Assembly (NCBI GenBank): GCA_037952775.1
Contig: JBANAY010000003.1
Span: forward strand, 32,302,001 to 32,366,000
Direction of reading: 5' to 3'
Length of the DNA stretch: 64,000 nucleotides
Source: Clonostachys chloroleuca
Lineage: Eukaryota > Ascomycota > Sordariomycetes > Hypocreales > Bionectriaceae
Position numbers and translations under genes: made by a program. The notes beneath the pieces are model-generated. The model had not been told where the DNA came from. It saw only the letters and a list, made by a program, of their open reading frames with translations, and searched no databases. This document shows, in pieces, positions 23,196-34,160 of this stretch. Within the stretch, counting starts at the first letter, position 1, and each line of letters opens with the position of its first letter.

Positions 23196-26100
23196 CATTT
23201 GCAACTGGCATCAGATCAGGGGGCGGTTATGGGGAACAGACGTGATGGGAGGGATAAAAAGAGGGGCCGCTAGGACAGCTGGGAGAGGGGCAGCTGTTTC
23301 ATTTCAAGGGCTTTTTTTCCTTCCAATAGGTAGGTAGCCTCTGATGCGTCTGGGCCAAATCGCCCACAATGTGCATCGTACTATGGAGCATGTGTGGTGC
23401 GCAAGTTCGAGTCTATCTCGCAGCCAGCCAATTGCCTGCCGACGTGCCGGAATCCTCAGCGGCCAGGCCCTATTCGAATGTCGGGATGCAGCAAGCAGCA
23501 GCAATACTCAGGTAGCATAGGTGGGTGGGCTGGTGCTGCAGCTTCATTGCATTGTCGCAGCCATGGAGCGAACGAAAATGATGAAAGGGGCTTTTTGGCA
23601 ACGTGACACAAGAGAGTTCCTGCTACCGCCGCCGCCGTGACCTCTGCCGTCGTCGCCATGCCCAGGTTGCGCCTGGAAGGGTGCGGTGCAGAGCGATCCA
23701 TTCGCGGGCTTCTGAAGCGATGGCTTCGTTCAGGGCCCCCTGGTGTTGGGTTAGGACATCCAGCTGGACCACGCGAGAGCAGAGCCCACCTCTTCCTGCT
23801 TTCTCTAACAGGACAATTGGTGGGAGGAGGGGAGAGAGGGGTGGCATTTGTGAGACAGGGGGGCCGGAGATGGGGGTGTCTCAATCGCCCAGATCACCAA
23901 GCACAGTGCTGTTACAGGCCCTAGTGAGCCCCTGCCACTGTACTGCGCCGTACTGATAGATGTGCTACCGTCTAGGCGGCCTGCAGCCTTCGACGTCCTT
24001 CCTCGGGACATCCCTCACACATCTGGCTGCTTGTTTTCTCTTTAATGCCTTGATCCATGGTTCCATGGGGGAATGAAGAAGAACGATGCATGCATCCAAT
24101 ATTCCAATTGCATGCTTATCTCATCGCATCTCTTATACGACCTGATATTAATCACTAGTGCCCACCTACTTCGCCCGTATTGCCTTCCTGCAGCTGTGTG
24201 TAGCATTTCACCAGCTTCACCGGAACGGCCACTCACACTACTGCACCCCACGGAGCTGAAGGTAGAAGCATCATTGCCGGGTAGAAGGGACAGCAAAGAC
24301 GACGAGGACATAGGATAGTCGTCTTGAGAGGGGTCGAAACCAGGAGGCACTACTCCTTCCCCCATATATCTATTACGACCTGAAGGTGATGTACATCATG
24401 GACAGGCGGCAGCCCACTATAATCCAGGGTACCGGAGGTGTTGTCCACGGAAAGTTCCTTTGATTTTTGTCACTCTCTCCAACCACCGGTGTCGTGGAAT
24501 GTTTGACATGGACCCAGTGACGCATAAGCCTAATCGTATTTCTCGCTCTGTAACCCAGACTCTGATTCACCCGGGGTTTGCGATGAACACTCGGTTGTTT
24601 GCAACAGAACCGGCGGCTGCAAATGCAGTCCCAGCCAGGCCGGGACACAGTCGTGGTACGGGTTCTGCTGTGTCTGTACCGGGCGAGTAGCGGCACGGCT
24701 TGGTAATTGATTTTCCCAGGTTAGGCAACTAGTTAATATCTGGGGATCTGCAAACGGCGCGGCCGCCTCACCCAGTTAGCGATCAGACCCTGGATTTCTG
24801 ATGAAACGTACTTGCCAAAGCCACCAAACTTGGGATGCTTCAAGACGAACTAGCTGGTCTTGCTCTCTTACATGCTATGCCATGCGATCGGTTCTAAAAA
24901 GCACGCAAAAAGCTTACCTCCTGTTCCATGGCCCCCTCCCTTCATTTTCAATTTTTCAATTTTGTTTTTGCTTTTTCCCCTCTTGATCTGTGATTTGCAG
25001 CCAAGCGTACAACATGGCAATAATCTGTTGTGAGGTCACCTAACATTGGCCCCAGCGGGACATTTGACGCGAGCGAGCCACTTTATTTTAATTAATTAGC
25101 TGTGTACACGTAGGACGGTGATCTACCATTGATGAATCTCGTCTGCTTGCTGATCTGATATATTGGAACCTCATCTCAACAAAAGAGCCTCACCACCTCA
25201 CCCAGCTCCTGCACCTGATACGGGCTTCGCTTGAAGATTGAATTTGATGGTACACGGCATGATGGATGGGGCATGAACCCAGCGGAATACGAGATGCTCC
25301 AACCCAATCACCCAAGAGCGGGCAATCTCTTTGGTGTGACTTTACGGTGGTAGACCTGAATCCTCACACACATCCATACACTCACCTGTCTCGGACCACA
25401 CAGAGAGCGTTGCATGGCTCACTGAAGGAGATCCTCCAATATAACACAACCCAGACCACAATGTCGCATTGTACTCCGTCGGGTTTTTCACATCTTGGTT
25501 GTTGTTTGCGACCTTCGAAATATTTCCCAATAGTACAAGGCCATATTATGGTACTTTGCCTCTATAATGTTTCTGCATGGAAACGAGGGTGGATTGGCCG
25601 GTAAGCTGACACGTCGGACGCCCCGAGAATGGTAATCGAAGCAGGCCTGGCCACTGCCCATCGCTCAGGATGGAAGTCATCGTGTACTTGGACTCTCAAC
25701 GGGGTGGGTACTGCTGCCCCGCGGATGGGCTTTGCTGTACATGTGTAAGTCGACTTTGGGGTACTACCTCGCCCAACTCCCAGCATGCATATATCATACT
25801 GTACAGCACATACGGCGGCCGCAGGTGAGGTCCTCCATGTCAATCATTCTTCTCATGGCTGTGCCAGTTCGGCTAACGAAGGAGCTTGGGAGCAATAATG
25901 GCCCTATCAGTGGTGGCGAATCACCACTTGCTACGTGCTAGTACCCCTGATCATTACGACCTCGGCCAGTTTTTCTGTGCCATCCAGCCCTAACGAGATG
26001 CCTGCCACTCTCCTCCAAAGAGCGATCTGGTGAACACTGATTGGAGAGGCGGGAAGGAGGGAAAATTGACCGACATGGCCCCAGTCTCCGGCACACGCAC

Positions 26101-27525
26101 ACTGCAGTGAGGCACACACAGTACGCGGAACGCAGAAACCTCGAACACAAGTGATGCCCCCTAACTATCTCCACACCACAAGAAGCACGCGCTGGCGCCC
26201 TCACCTGAGACGTCGTCTCAGGTTGTCGCAGGGATAGTGGGCCCAGGTTTCTGCACATCGGGCCATGCTCACACCTGACTGGCCAGCTTTCCCGCCCCTC
26301 CTCCCCCCCAAAGCCCAATGGCCAATTTGGAGAGCTGGATAACTCAGATCTCGCTTCGTACCCAACCATTTGGGGCTCGTCGAACCAGCAATTCGTCAGC
26401 CAGTAAGTAGCTGCACTGACAGGTCGCCCTGTGCCAATCACTTGACTCGGGAAAACCGGGGCCCTCCAATAGTTTCGATTCACCTGGTCCCAGGTCCCAC
26501 AGCCGGACTTGCAGCTACAGACGACGCCAGTTCACATGCTAGGACGGCACTTGTGATGCTGCAGTGGCAGCGAGAAAGCATGATCTTTGCATATTCAGTC
26601 CGAGCTGATTATCGAGCACCTCCCGGTTCTAGTTGCCCCCAACGCGCGAACAGGATGACTTGCCATTATGATACGATGCCACACAACCGCTGGCCAGCCG
26701 CTAGTTCACATAGGGCCAAGCGGTGCTCAGGTAAAACATGGACATTGCCATCTCCAACATTGCAAGCGGTAGTCGCCGCGACTATGCGAGCTTGTTGCAA
26801 CTACCAGAGAGGAAGCTCCCTTTAGGCGGACTCGGCCGGACAGCCATGCATATTCAAGCCTCCTCACTCACACACCCCCGGTCTCCCTGGAAAACTGCCG
26901 CATGTGGTGGTCACTTTATCCGAACGGACGGAGATGGGGGAGAGATGAGAGAGACCTGGCCACCCCTGCCGGCCGAGCCTGTCTTCTCGGCGGAACAAAC
27001 CTGATTGAGAAACGAAGAGTGAAGAAGATTAAAGAGCAATCGTTACCCCTCATCTGCATCAGGTATCGGTATCAGGTATCAGGTGTGTGCGTTCAGCTAT
27101 CAAAGGTCGCATGCCACTACCGTGAATTGGATTCTTGGTCCGACCCCAACCGCAGCTCGGTTCCGAAACGACTGGCCACCTGCCCTTCGGAGGATATGCA
27201 GCATATCTTGGCGAGGGTATTCAGCAGGTCGCCAATGGTCTAACACACCGTTCGCACATTTACATTTCAAGGTTTTGGAGGGGAGCGGGGGCCCTCCTGC
27301 AAGGATACTCGTCGACCAAGCAGATTTTGAATAGGGCTGCAACTGGGTACAAATGGTGCGCCGGACAAGTGCCAATCAGGTGCTCGATGCCATTACCATG
27401 TTTGTGGGCCGCTGGCGGCTCAGCCTTATGAGATTCTTACAACTGATTTTGCCTATCTAGTGAGTTAAACCTAACTACCTACTATCTAAGAGTTATCAAG
27501 GGCGGATGGGTTCACACGGCACCAT
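23196..27525. other. Gene-poor stretch of about 4.3 kb
   Basis: I could not support any protein or RNA gene here. Frames of up to 181 codons occur (for example 25938-26483, minus) but show no motif and a composition unlike the neighbouring genes. No transposase, reverse transcriptase or terminal repeat was recognised. A near-perfect palindrome at 26203-26223 is listed separately. Much may be promoter, leader and degenerate sequence. Confidence 0.45.
26203..26223. repeat. Inverted repeat, two 10-bp arms around one base
   Basis: The arms ACCTGAGACG and CGTCTCAGGT are exact reverse complements separated by a single T. Such a symmetric site could bind a dimeric regulator or be a chance palindrome. 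It sits about 1.3 kb beyond the 3' end of the broken HET gene. Confidence 0.6.
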
Positions 27526-29842
27526 CTAGGCCTCCGCCTTAGGACGGTGTTGAGCGCGCTTCGGCTTCGGCTTCGGCTTCAGCTTCTTGCGATTGCGAGG
27601 GACCACTCGCACTGCATCTCTGGTCTCCTCTGTATCTTTCCCATCATCTACTCCATGCCCTTGGAATGGTTCGCGGACAGTATGGTTTTCAACCTTTGTC
27701 TGCACTGCACTGTGATTGCTGAAAGCTCGCACGATATCCGGATGAGTTTCATCGAGTGCTAGGGACATGACAGTCTCGTCGTCTACTGCCTCAATGTCTG
27801 CCCCGTATTTCAATAAGACCCGGATAGTCTCGAACTCGAGCTCCGTGGCAGCATAAGCTAATGGAGTCTTGTTGAAGCAGTCTCCGCTTTCGATTTTCGC
27901 TCCATTGCTAATCAACAGCTCAGCTAGACAGTAATGCCCTCTTTCGGATGCATGCGATAGAGGCGATCTTCCCCTATTATCTGAAGAATGGGGATTGGCG
28001 CCATATTTAATCAGTTTCATAGCGATATGCACATGATTGCCCAGGGTAGCATAAAGTAAAGGAGATCTCTGTTGCTCATCTTGGGAATTGACATTGGCTC
28101 CCCTCCTAATGAGAAGCCGTACGATAGCTTGATATCCAGCTTCAGAAGCATAGCAGAGCGGTGGCTTTCCTTCATCTGGGGACGGATCCAGCTCTGCGCC
28201 TCGATCAATCAGGATTCGAACAATATTCTCATAAACTTTCTCTGCAGCGAAACAGAGCGGAGTTTGAAACTTGTCGTTGAGCCAATTCTCATCTGCGCCG
28301 TGTTGAAGGAGCAGTTTGACGATACTCTCCAACCCGTAGGCAGCCGCGAGGGATAGAGCTGACGTGACATTCGCGTACTGAGTTAAGGAAGGATCAGGTC
28401 TGAAGCGCCTCTTTAGGAGAAGCTTGACAATGGGAAGGTGCCGTGCTCTCACCGCTGCCAGTAAGAAAGCCGTCGGACTTTCCTGATCTTCTTCCATCTC
28501 CTGAGGCCAGATGCCACTGCGAAATAATAGTATCCTTACTACCATTTCGTTGACTCCTTGTATTGCTTCGAAAATTGCCTTGTGGCCTTCTCTGCGCCGC
28601 AACCAAGATTCAATATTACTAAAGGTGAGCAAGTACCAGACTGATCGAACAAGACCGTTTCGGGACGCAGTCATCAAACTAGTTGCACCGTCCAAGTGTG
28701 AGCCGTACTCATAGTGCTTATCTTCAATAGAGGCCTCGTTGCGTCTGCGAACATTCGATCCTCGTGAAGGTGGCCTTCGGATACAAATTTTCCTCACTGA
28801 CCCTTGAGTCTGTAGCTGTGTGTTCCTGCCAACCTCGATGAGTAATGAATTTGTGATTCTTTGGAATCGTTCCATCATCAGGTCGAGATCCTTGACATTA
28901 ATAGCAATGGATTCACCCTCCTTGCTCTGGTATCGACAGTTCAGGAGCGCCATACCAACGCCCGTTCCAAACAGCATTCCTAGAAATCGTACCTCGAGGT
29001 GGATGCCACTGCTGCTTATGTACGGACCAGCACAAGCTTCATCATCGGGCTGATATGGAACAATGTGGCCAGAGTCTTTGAACGCATCTGGCGACCTGGC
29101 TAAGAGGCTCCCATGACTGTCCAAGGACGACCACGCAAAGAGGCTGTGGTCGTCAGATACTCTCATTATCTCTTCCTGAAGTCTTATGAACGCATTTTCT
29201 CCTCCACCATAGATCGGGGGCATGTAGATTCCAAAAATGCCGAGAAGCGAGTATGCGCGATCCTCAACCCTCGTTGTCGTCTGCGATGCTGCCCAGGACA
29301 TCTTTTGGGCCACACTATACTCAGAGAGATCCACGCCTATGTTTTTACACAAAAGCTCCTCGGGAATCCCTGTATGATAGGATAATACCTTGCGCAGTTC
29401 CTCTTTATTGCCCAGCTCTCTCCAGTTCTGATCCAGGAATATGGCGACTGAAGGCGCAATGAGTTCTTGAAGAGTCCACCCCCTCCTAAATCATTTACTT
29501 GCTGTTATTTCCTCTGGTGATCACAAATCGACTAGAAACGCATAACATACCTTGGCTTCTTCATACCAAGTGTACACTGAGTTGATGGCCTCCGACAGCT
29601 CGGCACTACTCGTTTTGTCGATGCAGCAGGTGTCGATCCAGACATAGTTGAAACCATCCGATAGAGCCTTTATGCAACAATCTTGGACCTTTGAACCCCT
29701 TCATGGGCTTTGCGCAGGATCTCTGGATATCTTGTAGGGTTACCTCCTCTTGGCCCCAGACATGGGATAAGATGGCATCTCTTGGTATATCGCCATTAGG
29801 AACCTCAGTGAGAGCGATGGACCTCGTATCAAGGAGACGCAT
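27526..29842 (-). pseudogene. HET-domain/ankyrin-repeat protein gene, broken in its HET domain
   Basis: HET proteins mediate heterokaryon incompatibility and programmed cell death after non-self recognition. The start MRLLDTRSIALTEVP...DAILSHVWGQEE (ATG at 29842) is a typical HET N-terminus. One extra A in the AAA at 29692-29690 shifts the frame; beyond it the shifted frame reads FNYVWIDTCCIDKTSSAELS. Two in-frame TGA codons follow, at 29523-29521 and 29493-29491. The second sits where HET domains have Trp (K-W-FRRGWTLQELIAP). Below 29491 the frame stays open to 27526, with the rest of HET (RVEDRAYSLLGIFG, ENAFIRLQEEI), then about eight ankyrin repeats and a Lys/Pro-rich basic tail. I see no NACHT or NB-ARC domain between them. 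Three lesions in 200 bases make this a likely pseudogene. Introns that would bypass the stops are short and break the frame. Confidence 0.85.
27559..27588 (-). repeat. CTTCGG hexanucleotide repeat encoding Lys-Pro pairs
   Basis: About five imperfect copies of CTTCGG (CCGAAG on the coding strand) encode KPKPKPKR in the basic tail of the HET-ankyrin gene. Short tandem codon repeats of this kind are length-variable. Confidence 0.7.
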
Positions 29843-30751
29843 GCTGTGCGATGATGAAATCGAACGTCACTATTGAGAGCATACACTTATGTCGAAAGCT
29901 GATTGCGTGTTTAGGGAATCTGGATGCAAATGCTTGTAGGCAATCCGGGATTTTAAGACGAGCAGTGGAAATGGAGATTGAAATATTAGACGCTTCGAGT
30001 TGCGTAGATTGGTTTAATGAACAAGCCGTCAGCATCAGGAGATTGCAGTGGTAAGGCATACTTACACTGGGCATATATGCATACACCTTCATGACCAGTG
30101 AGACTCACAAAGTGCTACTTTCTATATCCCACCGAATTGCTCACGCATTTGTATCTAAGTACTTAATACGTGATGGGCTTACAAAAAGCCCTTCTTTAGA
30201 TCAACTCTTTTATCTCCAACTTAATTTGACCAAATGATTAAAACGTTGGAATGTCTTTCCTTCTTCCATTGCTGGTTGAGGAGAAGGCATCAGGGCCAAG
30301 CGACTGACACAAAACATGGCAAACCCAGAACCTCTAGCGTTGAGTTTCAGTACAATATCAACACAATTAATCAGTAATAAAATACAATATCAAGTTAAAC
30401 ACTGTAGAATAATAATTATTTAAACTAATATTATTGTGTTCAGTATTATAAATAAGAAAATGAGGTCCCTGACTTTTGTGAAAAGAGCTTTGGTGTGCCA
30501 TGTTTTATGTCAGTCGCTTGAGGGCGTCCAATGCACATCCTGCTGGTGGGTCAATGTAGTGGCTGGTGGGGCTATGCGCCACATGTCCCACGCCACACTA
30601 GGCTCGAAATTTCTGAGCGCCCCAATCAAGAACTTCGATGAATTTCATCAACTTGAATGAAGATCGCACAACAGACCAGTGAAAGAAGGAATTGTCGCTT
30701 TTCAAACCTTGACCGTTTTTAATCCCCACACACTGTAAGATTACAGCATCA
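29843..30751. promoter_or_regulatory. Divergent AT-rich region between the HET pseudogene and RPC19
   Basis: This 909 bp region separates divergent genes. The middle (about 30340-30450) is strongly AT-rich with ATTA/TAAT-rich repeats. The last 30 bases before the RPC19 ATG are a normal leader. No RNA gene was seen. Confidence 0.45.
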
Positions 30752-31393
30752 ATGCCTGGTCGAACCAAGAAAGACGAGCCAACCGCTCAAGATACAAACA
30801 TGGAGGACGCCCCGCCCTCAGCACAGCCAGAGGCAGAAGAAGTAGATAACGAGGACCAGGAGGAAGCTCCAGAGGAAGAGGAGATCGAGCCCCAGCGAGT
30901 TAGAATTGTGAGACCTATCTGTTCTATCTCGACAAATTCCGCCCTTCTCGCTAACTTGGATTCAAGCTCCCGGGATCTACAGACACTGCTGCCTCATTTG
31001 AGTTCGTCGATGAGGGACACACAGTCGGCAATGCGCTGAGATACATCATCATGAAGAAGTAAGATTTATTTTGGTCCCGCGATGAAAGGTCCTATAACAC
31101 GAAGAGCAGGATAGCCTAACTCATTGTGATAGCCCCGACGTCGAGTTCTGCGCATACTCCATCCCTCACCCATCTGAGCCCAAGATGAATTTGCGAATAC
31201 AGACCTACGGTTGGTGCCCTTCCACCCATGAACTGACCTTGCAACACCAGCGCTAACTAGTTGATCAGACGGCCTTGCCGTGGATGCATTGAAGAAGGGC
31301 TTGGCTGACTTACAGGACATCTGCGACGTTGTCACTGATGAGTTCACCACAAAGAAAGATCAGTTCAATGCAGAGCATGGGATTGTTCGGTAA
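30752..31393 (+). CDS. RPC19: RNA polymerase I and III subunit AC19 (Rpc19)
   Basis: Exons 30752-30907, 30967-31058, 31133-31209 and 31269-31393 join to 149 codons plus TAA. Residues 1-52 are an acidic, disordered extension. Then comes the RPB11-like dimerisation domain: [61 protein letters not shown]19 pairs with AC40 to nucleate assembly of both polymerases, the counterpart of the bacterial alpha dimer. Length fits the family (yeast 142 aa). All introns are GT-AG, with phases that only fit this chain of exons. It is convergent with the NDUFA6 gene, 162 bp from stop to stop. Confidence 0.94.
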
Positions 31394-31555
31394 GGGTAAT
31401 TGGGTACTTGGGGTACAATTCGCTGGATTAGACATGGGTTTCATCACCAATTAGACATAAAAAGTTCTCTGGGCGTTATGGAAATAGTCTCTTTTTTTCG
31501 CATGCATACGGCCTGGCCTATAGTTATATGTACAAATGAACAGCGTGCGTTGCCT

Positions 31556-32226
31556 CTAGTTGCGGCCCTGAACAAGTAATCCTCACGTTAGCATCCGAGT
31601 TACTCGGCTTGGATATGCGAAACAACCTACCTCTAGGAAACCAGACATGAAGCTGGATGGTAGTCTCGTGTCCCCCCTGAAGTTCTCATCCTTGAAGTAT
31701 GACATAACGTGGGTAGTCTGCTTCCAGAAGTTCATCATTTCCTGCCCAGCCCTGTGTTAGCCGACGCGCCACAGCTGCAATAACAAGCGCAGAATCCGTA
31801 CCTGGTACTCGGCATGCGACTTGAAGATGAGGACGTCGGCGACTCGGAGCTTGTCAACGTATCGCTGGCGCTCGAATTCCTCTCGTATCCGGGTGCGAAT
31901 GGTCGAGATGGGCATCGGAAGGTTGTACATGGTCTGTATCTCGGGGACCTGGCAACTGTGTTAGTTGTATCGTCTTTGGGGTGCCCTTTAGGGACAATCG
32001 GTATTCAGCTGGGTATGGCAGCCGTTGGAAATCCAATTGCTGGTATAGAGGTTATGAGAGCAACATACGGCTCGAATCCATTCCCGGTAGGAGGCGAGCA
32101 CTCGACGCTTGGCCTCGCCCCAGTTGGCGGCTGTAAAGGCAATAATTAGCATTTTATTGGTTAATATCGGTGATTGATCTTACACTGGGCCGTCTTCTTG
32201 GCGAATTGAGTCGGGGTGATAGCCAT
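31556..32226 (-). CDS. Mitochondrial complex I LYR-family subunit (NDUFA6/B14 homologue)
   Basis: Exons 32226-32184, 32130-32069, 31948-31802, 31741-31631 and 31567-31556 join to 124 codons plus TAG. The protein reads [20 protein letters not shown], then [55 protein letters not shown] and the ending [11 protein letters not shown]. This matches the 14-kDa LYR subunit of NADH:ubiquinone oxidoreductase, which binds the acyl-carrier subunit on the matrix arm. The canonical LYR triplet reads SYR here. The last coding exon is only 12 nt (GRN-stop), supported by a TGCTAAC branch site and a CAG acceptor in intron 4. It shares a 316-bp divergent promoter with BUD31. Confidence 0.92.
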
Positions 32227-32542
32227 GGCGAGCGAACGATGCTGTGCAATGCTGGTGAACTACTCCCTCAAAGCTGCTCTGACGTTGAGCAATGAGTGCA
32301 GGCCTAATGGTAATCGGCTCAATGCTCGAGCAAATCACGTGCTGGAGACCGAAGCCGCGCCACAAGTTGCTGCGTGCGCCACATTTAAGGGCCCCTCCAT
32401 CTCAGCTAGCCAGGTCCAGGCGACCATGTTTTAGATCTTCGCCTTAATTTAGTAAGGCGAGCAGCAATACAATACCAACGCGGAAGGCCTTAGAATTTCT
32501 ACGACTTTGCAACATAATCACACATCATCCAGCGCCACCACG
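32227..32542. promoter_or_regulatory. Bidirectional promoter, NDUFA6 homologue and BUD31, with CACGTG box
   Basis: Only 316 bp separate the two divergent start codons. A CACGTG hexamer lies at 32336-32341, 111 bp from the NDUFA6 ATG and about 200 bp from the BUD31 ATG. CACGTG is a bHLH (Cbf1/USF-type) site in fungi; its use here is inference. Confidence 0.5.
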
Positions 32543-33061
32543 ATGCCCGCGATCCGCCATGCTTCGAAGAGAAAGCCCCCGCCAGAGGGCTTCAGCGATC
32601 TCGAAGATGACCTTCTCATCTTCGCCAACAAAATGAAGGATGCTCAGAACAAGCCTTCAACAGGACCCAAGCACCAAGCTCAATGGGAGGTCTTTCAGAT
32701 TTCCCATCAGCGCAGCCGATACGTCTATGAGCTGTACTACGAGAAGGAGGCGATCAGCAAGCAACTTTACGATTGGTTATTGAAGAATGGATATGCCGAT
32801 GCGATGCTAATCGCCAAGTGGAAGAAACAAGGCTATGAAAAGGTTCGTACCAGTTCTTATGAGGAATCTGTTTCTCTTAATATAAGGAATGATGACTTTT
32901 GCTAACCATTTCTCAAGCTATGCTGTCTTCGCTGTGTCCAAACGAAAGAGACGAACTTCAACAGCACCTGCATTTGCCGAGTCCCTCGAGCGCAGATGAA
33001 GGAGGGCCACGATGTCCAGTGTGTTAGCTGCGGCTGCCGAGGGTGCGCATCGACTGACTGA
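32543..33061 (+). CDS. BUD31: Pre-mRNA splicing factor Bud31 (G10 family)
   Basis: Exons 32543-32842 and 32918-33061 join to 147 codons plus TGA. The N-terminus MPAIRHASKRKPPPEGFSDL and the block VFQISHQRSRYVYELYYEKE are typical of G10. The cysteine-rich tail (LCCLRCVQTKETNFNSTCIC, then CVSCGCRGCASTD) holds the zinc-binding cysteines that end every Bud31. Bud31 is a small zinc protein of the activated spliceosome and NineTeen-associated complex. Length matches the family (about 144-157). The intron is GTTCGT...CAAG with a TGCTAAC branch site. Confidence 0.95.
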
Positions 33062-33324
33062 GCAGCTCTATCGCCACACGGGCTTGGAAGTTGCTTGGGA
33101 GCAGTACACTCGCATATTAGGGTCGACAGCGAAGGCGTTCCGGAATGTTTGATGGGTTACAGCCTGCATTCACAAAGAAAGCATTATCTTATATTTGGTA
33201 ACTTGGTTATGCTGTGAGGCAGAGCAATCCTTTTGTCATTTTTACAAAATAGGGTTTAGTGCATAATAACTGATTCTTTGAGTCATAGCCAATCGTTTCC
33301 CATTCCCGTCGTGATATCTTACTC

Positions 33325-34160
33325 TCAAGTCTTTGAGAATCCTGCTCGCCCACGCCCAAAACGAATGCTGGGCGGCACGAATTGTAGCGATGACATGGCG
33401 TCTGTGAGGTCTGTCATCTCCTTGTCGCCTTTCTCGGGTGTTGCTTGCTTCGAAGTCGATGCCTTGTTTTCGGCTGATGGCTTCTTGGGAGTCTTGTCAG
33501 TCTGAGTCTCGACCTGCCCCTTTATGCTGTCTCGGCGCCGGGGCTCCTTCGATTGCGTCGTTGCTGTGGATGATCGTCTTCTGTGGTGGCCATTCTCTGT
33601 GAGCAGTGACCGTCTACCGTCGATGCCGTCTTTAGTAATGGCGAAGAAGAAATTCTTGGGGTACATGTGCTTGTCAATCATGTGCATGCGCCGCTTCTGA
33701 TGAGTCATGCACTTCCTCTCGCAACCTTCAACAAAACAGGAATACTATTGCCCAGTCAGCAAAGCGGGAGAAGAAGGGGGGCTAGGTTTGGGGATCCGTT
33801 ATTAGCACGGAGGGTAACTTACAGTATGTTCACCATTGTCTCTCTTAATGACGACGAGAGGATCATGGAATTCCTCAATATGCAGTCCGAGAAGGTGGTG
33901 CGAGGGGAAATTCTTCCGGCATTCTAGGCATCGGTTTGTGTGGAACTTGCTGTAATGGGTTTCATAGTCGCCATACGTCGTGAACTTGAGAGGTTCCTTG
34001 TGGGGGGTAAGGAGCATCGCATGGCTACCGAGTTCTGGTCGTCTTCGTCTCCGCTTTCCACTGCCGAGTCTAACTCAGTATACTTGACCGCAGGGCGTAG
34101 AGAAACTTCGGCATCGGGCCCGGATTCTATAGCTTCTTCGGGCTCTCGTGAGCGCTTCAT
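33325..34160 (-). CDS. C2H2 zinc-finger protein, ZNF511-like, with a frame break in a C6 run
   Basis: Exon 1 runs 34160-33823 and exon 2 33744-33325; the intron is GTAAGT...ATAG. The chain carries three fingers: FTTYGDYETHYSKFH, CLECRKNFPSHHLLGLHIEE and YSCFVEGCERKCM followed by HMIDKHMYPKNFFF. This arrangement and the HMYPKNFFF motif match the ZNF511 family, whose molecular role is poorly defined. As written, the start frame (MKRSREPEEAIESG, acidic) and the finger frame differ by one base. A C6 run (plus strand G6 at 34002-34007) would restore a 252-aa frame if it were C7 (LPPHKEPLKF). The C-terminal 100 residues are polar and low in complexity, ending in RFGRGRAGFSKT. It is convergent with BUD31. 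Confidence 0.85.

Noticed and set aside
25938..26483. 181-codon minus-strand frame in the gene-poor stretch
   Set aside because: Unlike the neighbouring genes in composition, no motif, no splice-supported extension.
29494..29550. Possible intron GTATGT...TTTAG in the HET gene that would remove the two TGA codons
   Set aside because: Joining these borders puts the next exon out of frame. The unspliced translation matches the HET consensus across the region (VCYAFLVDL, FRRGWTLQEL), so the stops look like real lesions.
27526..29842. Repeat-induced point mutation as the cause of the HET gene stops
   Set aside because: The inferred changes (TGG to TGA and an unknown codon to TGA) are not in the CpA context preferred by this process, and the surrounding frame is not AT-enriched.
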